Below the pieces are notes generated by a model. The model saw only the letters and a list, made by a program, of their open reading frames with translations, did not search any database and was not told the origin of the DNA. Below are positions 9,564 through 19,310 of a stretch of DNA of 64,000 bases, one piece after another. The position numbers were made by a program, and so were the translations under genes. Each line of letters begins with the position of its first letter. The first letter of the stretch is position 1. Location of the stretch: positions 62,001 through 126,000 of the forward strand of contig JADJRT010000016.1 in assembly GCA_016712035.1 (NCBI GenBank), given 5' to 3'. The DNA is from Flammeovirgaceae bacterium. GTDB taxonomy: Bacteria > Bacteroidota > Bacteroidia > Cytophagales > Cyclobacteriaceae.

Positions 9564-10367
9564 TTAGTCTGCGTAGAAAGGAGGCGTAGTGTTATCTTTT
9601 TTTCTTTCAACACCTAAAAAATGTAAAAAGGTATCACCCCGTAGGCCCAATCGAATGGTTTCAAGAGGGATGACTTCGTTGGGTGCTATGTTTCCTAAGT
9701 TAACGTTGGTTCCAAGTAGTTTTATGAACCAAACTTGTTGTGCTTTTTGCGGTGCCTCCCAGATAATTCTTTCAAAAGGTATTTTTGTGAGAATTTCCTG
9801 AACCAAACCGGATCGTACTTCTCCTGATGAACGAAAGAGACCAACATTTCCGCCTTCACGAGCTTCGCCAATTACTTTCCAGGCACCTGCATCTAATTCG
9901 GTTTGCATTAATTCAATCCATTGGTAAGGTGGAATGATTTTATCTGCATCTTTTGAGCCAACCTCTGAAAGCACAGTAACTTGCTCAGAGAGTTTACGGA
10001 TGTAATCTAGTTTCAAATCGTGATCTAAATCAATTGAACCATCCGAAACCTCCGCAAAGGACATATCATATTTATCCAGCACTTTGCGATAATCATCAAA
10101 TTGATTGCGGATGATAAAAGCTTCAAACAAGGTGCCGCCAAAGTAGGTAGGGATGCCGGCATCTTTATAGACTTTTAATTTTTCTTTTAAGTTTGGCGTG
10201 ACATACGAAGTTGCCCAACCTAGCTTAACTATGTCTACGTGGTCGGCAGCGATACTAACAAAATCTTCGGCTTCCCGAACGCTTAGGCCTTTATCCATGG
10301 CCATGGTGAAACCCATTTGCCTGGGCTTTAAAGTACGCTCAGGCAGGTTATTTAACGTGTAGTTCAT
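9564..10367 (-). CDS. Phosphosulfolactate synthase (ComA family)
   Basis: A 267-residue TIM-barrel protein of the ComA family, which adds sulfite to phosphoenolpyruvate to give 2-phospho-3-sulfolactate. Recognisable pieces are DIVKLGWATS, GIPTYFGGTLFE, FAEVSDGSIDL, EVGSKD, IGEAREGGNVGLF and WEAPQKAQQVWFI. In methanogens this is the first step to coenzyme M. In Bacteroidota the product's fate is unclear; sulfonate or sulfonolipid precursors are plausible but not shown here. The start overlaps the last base of the TPR gene, indicating translational coupling. Confidence 0.85.
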   Translation of the reverse strand: MNYTLNNLPERTLKPRQMGFTMAMDKGLSVREAEDFVSIAADHVDIVKLGWATSYVTPNLKEKLKVYKDAGIPTYFGGTLFEAFIIRNQFDDYRKVLDKYDMSFAEVSDGSIDLDHDLKLDYIRKLSEQVTVLSEVGSKDADKIIPPYQWIELMQTELDAGAWKVIGEAREGGNVGLFRSSGEVRSGLVQEILTKIPFERIIWEAPQKAQQVWFIKLLGTNVNLGNIAPNEVIPLETIRLGLRGDTFLHFLGVERKKDNTTPPFYAD

Positions 10368-11737
10368 TAGGGGTTTTCTTGTCTAAACTGATCGATTATT
10401 TTTTGTAAGGCCTTCTGGGTTTCAATTTTAGGAAAGAAATCAAACAAAACCTCATGGCCTTTAAAATCCAAAATTAATGCATTTTCCAGATAATTCAGCG
10501 CTTCTTTAAATTGGCCCGATTCTATGAGGTAAACGGTCATCCGATAGAAGAATTCTGATTCGTCTGGAATTTCTTCCATGCCTTGGAGTAATACTTCAAT
10601 AGCCTTTTGATGTTCGCCTTGTTCGTAATAAATGAATGACCAATTCAGCCAGATTTCTTTATCATCTGGACCTAACAGACTGGCTTCTTCATAGGCGCTT
10701 ATACTCGAAATTGTATTGCCTATTTTAAATTCGGCATGCGCAGCCGCCTTCCAGTACTCTGAGTTGGTAGTGTTTATTTTTATGGCTTTATTAAAGAAGT
10801 GCAAGGCCTGATACCATTTCTCTTGTTTTTCGAGGCAACTGCCGGCACCAAACCAGGCTTCGTCATAAAGGGAATCAAGTTTGGATGATTTTTGGAAATA
10901 TTTCAACCCCTGATCATACTGTTGCAAATTTTCATAAGCGGCCCCCATGCAGCAATACACTTCCGGACTCGGTCCTTCAATTTCTATTGTTTTGCTAAAC
11001 TCTTCCAAAGCCTTGCTGTATTGTTCAAGGTTCATAAATGAGTTGCCCATATTAAAATGAGCGGATGCAAAATTCTCATCAATGGCAATAGCAAACTCGT
11101 AGGCTTCGATCGCTTCTGTAAAACGTTCTAATTTATTACAAACAATGCCGAGGTTATACCAGGCAGCTGCCGAATAAGGATCTTCGTCAATAAATTTTTT
11201 GTAATAGGAGAGACTGCCTTCCAATTGCCCTACCACGTCTAAGCAAAAGGCAAGTTCGTAGAGCGAACCTTCGTGACTAATATTCTGTTCGATGGATTTT
11301 TTGTACACGTCAATGGCCTGCTCATATTTCTCCATGCTTTGATAGGCCAACCCGATGTTATAATAAATTTCATCCTGCTCTTCGTCCGCAAAGGCAAGCG
11401 TTTCTTCATACAAAGCAATGGCATCTTCATATTTGCCTTGCAAGGAAAGGATGGAACCGATAGACAAATGAATTTCCAGATCGTTCGGATGTAGATTTCT
11501 GGATCTTTCTAAAAGTTCAAGCGCTTCGTCAAAGCGTTCCAGATTTGTAAATATCTGCGCCTTTACGGTTAGTAACTCTGTGGAGAAAGGATATTGATCA
11601 ATGGCTTGCTCCACGGCTGCCAGTGCGCGTTTGAATTTACTTTTCTCTAGATAATACCCAATAATTGTTTCGAAGGATTCGATATCGAAGAACTCATGTT
11701 GATTGTGTTTGAGGGTTTCTTCATACCGCTTGATCAA
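10367..11737 (-). CDS. Tetratricopeptide-repeat protein
   Basis: 456 residues almost entirely of TPR units (for example AAWYNLGIVCNKLERFTEAIEAYEFAI and AHFNMGNSFMNLEQYSKALEEF); about a dozen 34-residue repeats are visible. There is no signal peptide, so it is probably a cytoplasmic scaffold. The start is uncertain. The frame begins at a TTG (11737), while an ATG at 11777 in another frame reads MAQEFRKRQEEEGVDQ. An indel near 11735 may hide the true N-terminus. It is coupled to the phosphosulfolactate synthase gene and heads the comA-popT-aroE group. Confidence 0.8.
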   Translation of the reverse strand: MIKRYEETLKHNQHEFFDIESFETIIGYYLEKSKFKRALAAVEQAIDQYPFSTELLTVKAQIFTNLERFDEALELLERSRNLHPNDLEIHLSIGSILSLQGKYEDAIALYEETLAFADEEQDEIYYNIGLAYQSMEKYEQAIDVYKKSIEQNISHEGSLYELAFCLDVVGQLEGSLSYYKKFIDEDPYSAAAWYNLGIVCNKLERFTEAIEAYEFAIAIDENFASAHFNMGNSFMNLEQYSKALEEFSKTIEIEGPSPEVYCCMGAAYENLQQYDQGLKYFQKSSKLDSLYDEAWFGAGSCLEKQEKWYQALHFFNKAIKINTTNSEYWKAAAHAEFKIGNTISSISAYEEASLLGPDDKEIWLNWSFIYYEQGEHQKAIEVLLQGMEEIPDESEFFYRMTVYLIESGQFKEALNYLENALILDFKGHEVLFDFFPKIETQKALQKIIDQFRQENP

Positions 11738-11875
11738 CTCCCTCTTCCTCCTGTCTCTTTCTGAATTCTTGCGCCATCAGCTAAAAGGTTTTCCTAAGAT
11801 AGACAAAATTGTCTTCTCCTAAAATTCTTGGGACAAATTTCAGGTAATAATTATCCTGAGGCAACCTTGTTCTTT

Positions 11876-12858
11876 TTATTTGTTTATGCTATAAGTGCGT
11901 AGATAGTGCTCACAGCACCAATCGAGTGTTTCCGAGAGATTTCGGAACGAAATCTTCAATTCGTTAACCGCTTTATCATTTTGAAAGTAAAAACTTTCTT
12001 TGGCGGCTTTTGTAGACTGTCGGGTAATCATGGGTACACTACCTGTTAGCCGGCACCGCAATTCTTCCAGTATTGCAGCCAGTGTAACAATTGATCGATT
12101 TAGTTTAATCGAGGGGCCTTTTTTATTGAATCGTTGCGCAACCTGATCGAACAATGACTTGATAGAGATTGCACCGGCATTGGCAATGAATTTTTCTCCA
12201 TTAATATTTCTTGAATACACCTGCCACACCATTTCGGCAACATCGCGCACATCTACATAATTTATTTTGTTCTCTGAATAGAATCGTCTTTCTTTCCAAA
12301 CATATTGAAATAATTGCGCGCTGCTCTTCGACCAATCTGTTGGGGCGAGAATAAGAGAAGGATTGATTACGGAAACTTTAAGGCCTTCTTCTGCACCGCG
12401 CCAAACTTCCAATTCGCTCAGATATTTTGATTTCGCGTAATCAGAATTTAAATCACTTTCAATCCAACGAGTTGTTTCATTTATTTCTCGCATTCCTTTT
12501 TTTCTTCCGAGAGCCGCCACCGAGCTGATATGTATTAAACGGGGAATACTTTGAGATAAACAGGTATTGACTACATTTTGTGTACCCGTCACATTCACTT
12601 CCATGATGGATTTCGCCATTCTTGGATTAAAGGAAACCTGAGCAGCAGTATGAATAACGGTTGTGGCACCTTGAAAGGCTTCCTGTAGCATGGCTGGATT
12701 TAAGATATCACCTTCCCGCCATTCAACACCAGTAAGATCATTGATCAAAGACCGATCGCTGTTTTTTCTGTGAAGAGCGACAACCCGTATTTTTCACTCA
12801 CCAATTTGCGAAGTATATAGCTACCTAAAAGTCCGTTGGCACCGGTTATGGCTATCAT
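11876..12858 (-). CDS. NAD-dependent epimerase/dehydratase family protein (frameshifted)
   Basis: An extended short-chain dehydrogenase. The true N-terminus at 12858 reads MIAITGANGLLGSYI with the GxxGxxG nucleotide loop. One C missing near 12795 breaks the frame before INDLTGVEWREGD. The rest shows VIHTAAQVSF, SSVAALG, and the YAKSKYLSE active-site YxxxK. Family members act on nucleotide sugars, cinnamoyl-type ketones or sterols; the substrate is not clear. It starts 4 bases after the PHP phosphatase gene, so it is the distal gene of the exopolysaccharide block. Confidence 0.8.
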
Positions 12859-12862
12859 TAAA

Positions 12863-13603
12863 TTAGAGGGTGTTATTAAGTAACGGTAAATCTACGGCTT
12901 TTCTGAAATACCGATCACGAGGAGCAGCCTCTAACATATGTATATAGTTTTGGTTGTGGCAATCACTTCCAAGAAGATCTACCCAGCCTTGTTCAATAAA
13001 TTTAATGGCAAGACGCTGAATCGGTTTGGAATAATACCCTAAAATAGAAGGAATGTTTATTTGAAGTAAGGCGCCTCGATCGCGTAACTCTTCGGCTTTT
13101 TCCATAGTCATATAAGCATAGCGCTCGGGATGAGCCAGAATAGGTTTATACCCTTGCGTAATTACTTGAAATATAAAATCATTAAGCTGGTAAGGCTCGT
13201 TCAAAAAATTGGTTTCAAAAGAACATGCATTTGACCAAACGTTAAGAGCGACTCGCGAGCCTCAACCTTTTCATCAATTCTTCGTCCAAATAGTATTCGG
13301 CAGCGGCTTCTATAGAATTGGAATATTCTCTTTGGCAACGAGATTCTTTAAGTCGTGTAGGGTTTGCCGGATGCTGCTCGGTTCGTTTCGGTAATAATCA
13401 CTATTGACGTGTGGCGTGGTAATGAGTTTTCGGTAGCCTAACGAATAGAAATTGCGAACGAGTTCAATGGCTTCTTCATGATTTCTCACCCCATCATCGA
13501 GCGCAGCCAATAAATGCGAATGCACATCGGTGTGCAAAGGATTTTGAAATTTACTTTTAGATCGAAAGAACGAAATCACCGGATGCGCAGTAGGTTTCTC
13601 CAA
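12863..13603 (-). CDS. CpsB/YwqE-type PHP tyrosine phosphatase (several frameshifts)
   Basis: Metal-dependent phosphatases of this family dephosphorylate the bacterial tyrosine kinases that control capsule export. The N-terminal motif HTDVHSHLLAALDDGV, then KLITTPHVNSDYY, the later ILAHPERYAYM and the final LLGSDCHNQNY are the PHP metal-ligand segments. The middle (13204-13310) changes frame at least three times: EAAAEYYLDEEL, then ARESLLTFGQMHV, then ETNFLNEPYQ. Base-level correction gives one protein of about 247 residues. The start overlaps the end of the kinase gene by 28 bases. Confidence 0.8.
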
Positions 13604-15890
13604 TTTCGCTTTAACCGGGTGCGATCTTCATAATAACCATACCCATAATAATGATCGTTAACAGGCAATGCATTGAGTACGGTGGAAACATGGGCTAACT
13701 TATTGATGGTGATTACCCGATGTAAGTTGTCCATAAATACCTTCTTCGAGTAGTTAGCGCGGAATACATAAATCGATAGATCAGAGCGCTTCATAGCCAT
13801 AATGCCATCGGTTACTAAACCTACCGGGGGCGTGCCAATAACCACAAAGTCATACACTTTTTTCAACTCTTCAATAACATCAGTAAACTCTCCATTCAGT
13901 AATAACTCCGAAGGATTAGGAGGATGAGGTCCGGAGGGGATGAAATCAAAATTTTCAAGCGAAGTTTTAGTTACACATTCTGTCCAGGCATTTTTTTAAT
14001 CAGGATGGTGCTCATTCCTTTTGCTTAGATCATTGCCGGCTGGGTATTTTTCATCTTTGGGTTTACGCATATCCAAATCGATAAGGACAACCTTTTTGCG
14101 CGACATAGCCAACACACCACCCAGGTTCATGGCTAGAAAGATTTTCCTTCACCGGATACGGTTGATGTAATAGTAATTACTTTACTCTTATTACCGGTAT
14201 TGAAGAATTCCAAATTGGTTCGAAGGGTCCTTATCGCTTCGCTGACTATAGACTTCGGATTATCGATAACATGAAACAATGACACGGCCGAATTGCGTGA
14301 AGCGGGAATCATACCCAGTAGCGGAATTTGTGTTCCTGTCTCTACCTCTTTGGCACTCGTTATTTTATTGTTGAGAATATAAAATTCCGAGAGAAAAAAG
14401 TTCAACACGATACCTGCCACGAATCCAATTCCCAAGAATCATATACCGCTTAGGGGAAATCGGTTCAACAGGAAGTGTAGCGGAAGAAAGAATTTTAAAA
14501 TCCGGGCACACTGCCCGCCTGAGCAATTTCAAATTCAGCTTTGGATTGCATCATCGATAAATAAAACTCTTCATAGAGTTTATAATATCTTTGATTCTTG
14601 GAGAACTGCGTATTCTTATCGGGCATTTCTGCGAATTCCTTCTCCAGTTGATCCTTTCTTTTACTCAATTCGGCTAGTGAGGTAAGCCAATCTTTTTTTA
14701 TTTCCAATAATTGATTGAACACCTGATCTTGGAGGGTTTTCAGCTCCTGCTCTTTTTGTTTGAAGGCAAAGGTATTTTCGTTGTAGGCAAGACTGAGTTG
14801 ATCACGCTCATGCGTAATTCTGCCCAGATCTTCAATTCTTTTATTGAGATAGTCGGGTAAAAATTTATAGTGTTGGTTGGCTGTTGTTATTTTACCTGCC
14901 GGAATTTCTTCTAATACGGAATTCAATTCAATAACTTTCTTATTGACTTCGTACCGCTGTGAGTCCACTTTGTTAATAGCGACAATAGTTCTTTTTAAAT
15001 CGATGGTTAAATCACTGCTCTTTTTTTTAGGGTGAAGTTTTCGAAATAATCTTCAAAGCCCTCCATTCGGGTTTCAACCTGGGATAATTCTTTATTTAAC
15101 CAATCGATCTTTTGTTTGTTAGCGAGATTTTTTTGTTGATTGCTGTAGGTGATATAGAGGGAATCAATTTTATTTACGATATCGTGTGCTTTTAATGCAT
15201 TATAATCTTGAAAGGAAATCCGAATTGTGTTGGCATTAAAGTTAAGCGGATCAACCTGGATGTTCTTAGAGAGATATTCAATGAGGCTGGGTTTGCTGTT
15301 TAATACAAAATAATAATCGTTACCATCGTTTTCAACAAAGTATTTTGTTTTTACAATAGTTAACTCGGTTCCATCCATTTTAAGAGGAGCACCAAATGTG
15401 CCTGTAACCCGTGTATTGCCTGGGAAGTCAATCAGGATTGAATATTGACTCTCATTTACAAAATCAAAGTAAAACGGAATGTCGTAGTGAGAATTATTAA
15501 TAGTTGATAGCGATACCTTAAAAGCCGATCGCTTATACATCTCATCCTTCAATACTTTTCCAACACTATAATAGCTAACGGCTACATCCAGCGAGTCGAC
15601 AAGTTTGCTAAAGAATAATTTGGATTTGATTTGTTCAATCTCGCCCGAAACGATGTTTAGATTTTGATCTTCAATCATCGGTTTAATTCCCAACTCCGTG
15701 GCATCACGTTTGATATCCAGTTTAAGTTCCGATTCGGATTCAAATAAATCTTTTGTATATCGAATAAAGAGATAGGCCCCAAGGTTGGTCGCAAAAAATA
15801 TGATAATAAACCACAGGAGGTGTTTCTGAAAACCGCAGTTAGTTTTTCAAAGTCTATAGAATCGGTTGAATGTGGGGACTTAATATCCAT
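13576..15890 (-). CDS. Wzc-like chain-length regulator and tyrosine autokinase (at least six frameshifts)
   Basis: This is an exopolysaccharide co-polymerase/BY-kinase. The order from 15890 is: a first membrane segment (HLLWFIIIFFATNLGAYLF after correction), a periplasmic Wzz-like part with coiled coil (15000-14500), a second membrane segment after ISPKRYMI, then the cytoplasmic kinase. The kinase has Walker A TSTVSGEGKSF, Walker A' VVLIDLDMRKPK, and a Tyr-rich tail HYYGYGYYEDR. Breaks fall near 15835, 15030, 14505, 14435, 14137 and 14025; most are homopolymer indels. The Walker B-type segment reads VVIGTPPVG where Asp usually follows Ile (GGC for GAC), which would impair catalysis if real. 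It lies between the exporter and the phosphatase genes. Confidence 0.8.
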
Positions 15891-15904
15891 AGATTAATTG
15901 CCAA

Positions 15905-16666
15905 TCAATAGCTTTGAAGAACTAGCAGTAAGGTGGTTAAGCTAATTAGTAAACTAAGTGCGCCTGAATAATCGCGCAAGGCTTCACTAACAGGTCTCCG
16001 AACGGGTTCTACATAAATTACATCACCGGGTTCCACAATTACATTTCCATCTCTTAAGCCCTGGATGGTACTTAAGTCAATTTCAAATACACGAACGCCT
16101 CGAATGAGCCGAATGTTTTGTGCCTTCGAGTCATTAGTGAGTCCTTTGCCCAAAGCCAACACTTCCAATAAATTCATGTTTTCATTTTCAAGGGGTATTA
16201 CATGTCCGCCCAGGGCACCTAGTAAAATCACTCGTTTGTTTTTATAGGTGAGTTGAACGTAAGGCTCCTTAAAAAATTTAGCATACTCTTTTTGTAAAAT
16301 TTCTTCTGCCTGCCGTAAAGTAAAATTTTCAAGATTAATTTCACCTACCATTGGGAAGCGAACTGTACCCTTCAGATCGACCAGATAAACAGGCTCGTCT
16401 TCCTCTATTTTTTGTACAGTTCCATTCTTTTGACTGAGCTCTGGATTAGGATCAATCAACCGCTCGCCCTTGTTTGAATATACTTCTAAGCTCAGCAAAT
16501 CATTTTTTTGAATGTGGTAATTCTTTTCTACCGCGCTAACCTCCTTGCTAATACGCTCAGGTTGTACCTCTTCGGTAGATTTAAACATAATGTTCTGCTT
16601 ATAGGAGGCACACGACATCATGAAAAGAAGAGAAACTAGTAATAGGTTACGCACAAACGGAAACAT
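15905..16666 (-). CDS. Wza-like polysaccharide export lipoprotein
   Basis: 253 residues. The signal peptide ends in a lipobox (LLFMMSC, Cys about residue 19). The polysaccharide export domain follows, with YHIQKNDLLSLEVY at 50-65 and a SLBB-like part (RVILLGALGGHVIPL and RGVRVFEIDL... VEPGDVIYVEPV). The hydrophobic end SLLISLTTLLLVLQSY is a membrane anchor, as in many Bacteroidota exporters. It forms the outer-membrane polysaccharide channel with the Wzc-like protein encoded 14 bases downstream. Confidence 0.85.
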   Translation of the reverse strand: MFPFVRNLLLVSLLFMMSCASYKQNIMFKSTEEVQPERISKEVSAVEKNYHIQKNDLLSLEVYSNKGERLIDPNPELSQKNGTVQKIEEDEPVYLVDLKGTVRFPMVGEINLENFTLRQAEEILQKEYAKFFKEPYVQLTYKNKRVILLGALGGHVIPLENENMNLLEVLALGKGLTNDSKAQNIRLIRGVRVFEIDLSTIQGLRDGNVIVEPGDVIYVEPVRRPVSEALRDYSGALSLLISLTTLLLVLQSY

Positions 16667-16733
16667 TTAATCGGGTGAAATTACTGATTTTATCAATAAT
16701 TCACGGTACAGAACAATCTTTTGAAGTATTGTT

Positions 16734-17846
16734 TTAGCTGGCGGCTTTCAGGCTGGCAATCTCATTCAGGTATTTGGATATAACCAGTTCTTCGTCAAAT
16801 TCGAATTCGATCTTTCGCCTTCCATTTTCTCCAAACTTCTTAAGCGTTGCATCATCAAAGGCAATCATCTGCTCCATTTTCGAGGCAAGATCGTCTGCAT
16901 TCTTAATTTTACACAGTAAGCCGTTATAGTTATTCTCTACCACATGATGGCAACCCGGTACATCGGTAGCTACAATGGGTTTTGATGAACTTGCCGCTTC
17001 GAGCAACGTGCGTGGAGTTCCTTCGCGGTAAGAAGGAAGTACAATACAATCAGCGGCATTAATAAACTGCCTTACATCATCGGTAGTGCCTAAGTATTCT
17101 ATCGTGTTCGATTTTATCCATTCATCAATAACAGGCAATTGAATACCTCGTTTATGTTCAGGATCTTTACCTCCCAAAAGTTGAAATCGTGCAGCAACAC
17201 CTTTGCTTTTTAGCTTTTTTACAGCTTCGATATACTCCAGAATTCCTTTGTCAGTAATCAGCCTCGAAATCAATAAAAATGTAAACGATTCATTTCTTTT
17301 AAATTGGGCTGGCTGAAATTTATTTAAGTCAATGCCGGAGCCCGGTAACAGATCGGCAGATTTTGCCGGAACCAAATTATTGTTTAAAAACAAGGCCAGG
17401 TCATCGGGGTTTTGAAAGAAGACCTTTTTAGGAAAACGAAACGCTATTTTATAGAGAAAAATGGCGAATGCAGAAACCACATTCTTCTTTAAGAACACGG
17501 TACCTAAACCACACACATTATTAATTGTCGGAATTTTAAGAATACTGGCTGCAAATGTGCCATACACATTAGGTTTTATCGTGTAATGAAGGACTATATC
17601 GGGTTTAACCTTCCGGTAGATGCTCCATAATTCTATAATAAGGGCAATATCTTTAATTGGATTAGCCCCACGACTATCCATTTTTACATCGTGGTGTTTG
17701 CACCCGATCTCTTCCAAATACTGTGTGTAGTTATCGTGCGGTGCTATGGTGTGAACTTCGTAGCCTTGGGCCAGAAGTTTTTTAACAAAATTCATCCTGA
17801 AATTGTAAATGTTCCAGGATGTGTTCAATACTATCGCTACTCTCAT
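16734..17846 (-). CDS. Family 4 glycosyltransferase
   Basis: A 370-residue GT-B glycosyltransferase. It has an N-terminal glycosyltransferase-4-like domain (MRVAIVLNTSWNIYNFRMN) and a C-terminal GT1/GT4 domain with ISRLITDKGILEYIEA and the donor-binding stretch PSYREGTPRTLLEAASSSKPIV containing the E-x7-E motif. It is closest to transferases that act on lipid-linked sugars in capsule and glycan synthesis. As the first gene of the minus-strand exopolysaccharide block it probably adds a sugar to the undecaprenyl-linked repeat unit. Confidence 0.85.
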   Translation of the reverse strand: MRVAIVLNTSWNIYNFRMNFVKKLLAQGYEVHTIAPHDNYTQYLEEIGCKHHDVKMDSRGANPIKDIALIIELWSIYRKVKPDIVLHYTIKPNVYGTFAASILKIPTINNVCGLGTVFLKKNVVSAFAIFLYKIAFRFPKKVFFQNPDDLALFLNNNLVPAKSADLLPGSGIDLNKFQPAQFKRNESFTFLLISRLITDKGILEYIEAVKKLKSKGVAARFQLLGGKDPEHKRGIQLPVIDEWIKSNTIEYLGTTDDVRQFINAADCIVLPSYREGTPRTLLEAASSSKPIVATDVPGCHHVVENNYNGLLCKIKNADDLASKMEQMIAFDDATLKKFGENGRRKIEFEFDEELVISKYLNEIASLKAAS

Positions 17847-18007
17847 TGGCCAACGTATCTGGTCAAAACAAACCAGATTAAAGACTTTAGTTTAGGTTAG
17901 ACTATATTAACGGTTCAAAAATGGCTAAATTCTTACAAACTTATTACATGTATTATCAGAATTGGTAAAAAAGTAACTGCTTCTTAATTCGGTGGAACGG
18001 AATAAAG

Positions 18008-18015
18008 TAAGTTTG
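18008..18015 (+). promoter_or_regulatory. Bacteroidota-type -7 box for hflX
   Basis: TAAGTTTG fits the TAnnTTTG consensus exactly and lies 23 bases before the hflX ATG, in the gap shared with the divergent glycosyltransferase gene. I see no convincing TTG-type -33 box at the right distance. Confidence 0.55.
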
Positions 18016-18038
18016 AACCTTATTAGAAGATAAAAGCA

Positions 18039-19207
18039 ATGACAAAAGCAGTTTTAGTTGCCTTAGCAGATAAAAACCAAGAGATAACAGAAGAACATCT
18101 GGATGAAATGGAATTTTTGGCCGAAACAGCCTCGATTCAGGTGATGCATCGTTTCATACAGCGGTTACAACAACCTGATGTTCGAACGTTTATAGGGAAA
18201 GGTAAACTGGAGGAGGTTAACGCGTATGTGGTTGCTAATGAAATTGAAAATGTAATTTTTGATGATGATCTCAGTCCATCACAACTCAGAAATCTTGAGA
18301 AAGAGCTTAATTCCAAAGACAGTGAAACGAAAAAAGTTCGGGTATACGACCGAAGTTTACTGATTCTGGATATTTTTTCGATGCGAGCGCAAACAGCCCA
18401 ATCAAGAGCCCAGGTTGAGTTGGCTATGAATCAATATCTACTTCCGCGCCTTACGGGGATGTGGACGCACCTGGAAAGGCAGCGCGGGGGTACGGGAACG
18501 CGTGGTGGTTCGGGTGAAAGGGAAATTGAAACAGACCGTAGAAATATTCGGTATAGGATTTCCTTGCTAAAGGATGAGTTGGAAAAATTGACAAGCAGCG
18601 CAAAACCCAGCGTAAATCGAGAAACAATGTGGTTCGTGTCTCTTTGGTGGGTTATACCAATGTAGGCAAGTCTACCTTGATGAACTTACTTTCGAAATCA
18701 TCTGTAAAAGCTGAGAATAAACTGTTTGCCACGGTAGATGCCACTGTGCGAAAAGTGGTAATTGGCGACATTCCTTTTTTACTTTCTGATACCGTAGGAT
18801 TTATTCGAAAATTGCCGCACCATCTCATTGAATCGTTTAAGTCAACCTTAGATGAAGTTCGGGAGGCCGATATCCTGCTACATGTGGTTGATGTTGCCCA
18901 TCCTTTTCACGACAACCAGATTGAGGTTGTAAAAAACACCTTAGCGGAATTAGGGGCCGGAGAAATCACTACCATTTTAGTATTAAATAAAATCGATTTA
19001 TTGGAGCAAAAAGAAGCTCCCGTTTCTTTTGAAGAGCTAAAAGGATACTATCGCGAGCATGGTTTTGACAAGGTGGTATTTATTTCAGCTGAGAAAAAGG
19101 AGAATATTACTGAACTGAGGAAAATGCTTTTCGAAGAGGTTAAGAAAAAGCATTTAACCATTTATCCCAACTATGTAGATTCCTCACACTATATTTTTAC
19201 AGAGTAG
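18039..19207 (+). CDS. hflX: GTPase HflX (frameshifted)
   Basis: HflX is a ribosome-splitting GTPase that rescues stalled 70S ribosomes under stress. The first frame holds the N-terminal HflX domain (RTFIGKGKLEEVN, IFDDDLSPSQLRNLE, DRSLLILDIFSMRAQT, Gly-rich GGTGTRGGSGEREIETDRR). The second holds the G domain: GYTNVGKST (G1), DTVGFIRKLP (G3) and LNKIDL (G4). Five A at 18583-18587 should be six; with the extra base the frame reads ELEKIDKQRKTQRKSRNNVVRV as one run. The reconstructed length of about 390 residues is normal. Confidence 0.92.
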
Positions 19208-19262
19208 TCAGCCTCAAATTTTCCATTTAAACTAATTCAATTCCTTTGATAACCAATCGTTG

Positions 19263-19291
19263 TTGGGAATCAGATTAAGGACTTATATTTC
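19263..19291 (+). promoter_or_regulatory. Probable promoter for the VPS10 propeller gene
   Basis: TTG at 19263-19265 and TATATTTC at 19284-19291 (one mismatch to TAnnTTTG) are 18 bases apart, a good Bacteroidota spacing. The box ends 19 bases before the ATG at 19311. Confidence 0.5.
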
Positions 19292-19310
19292 CCCTGTTAA
19301 CCTAAGTTAT

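Noticed and set aside
18580..18670. Programmed frameshift in hflX
   Set aside because: The break is a simple missing A in a run and the same kind of break occurs in many unrelated genes; no slippery heptamer with a downstream structure conserved in HflX is known.
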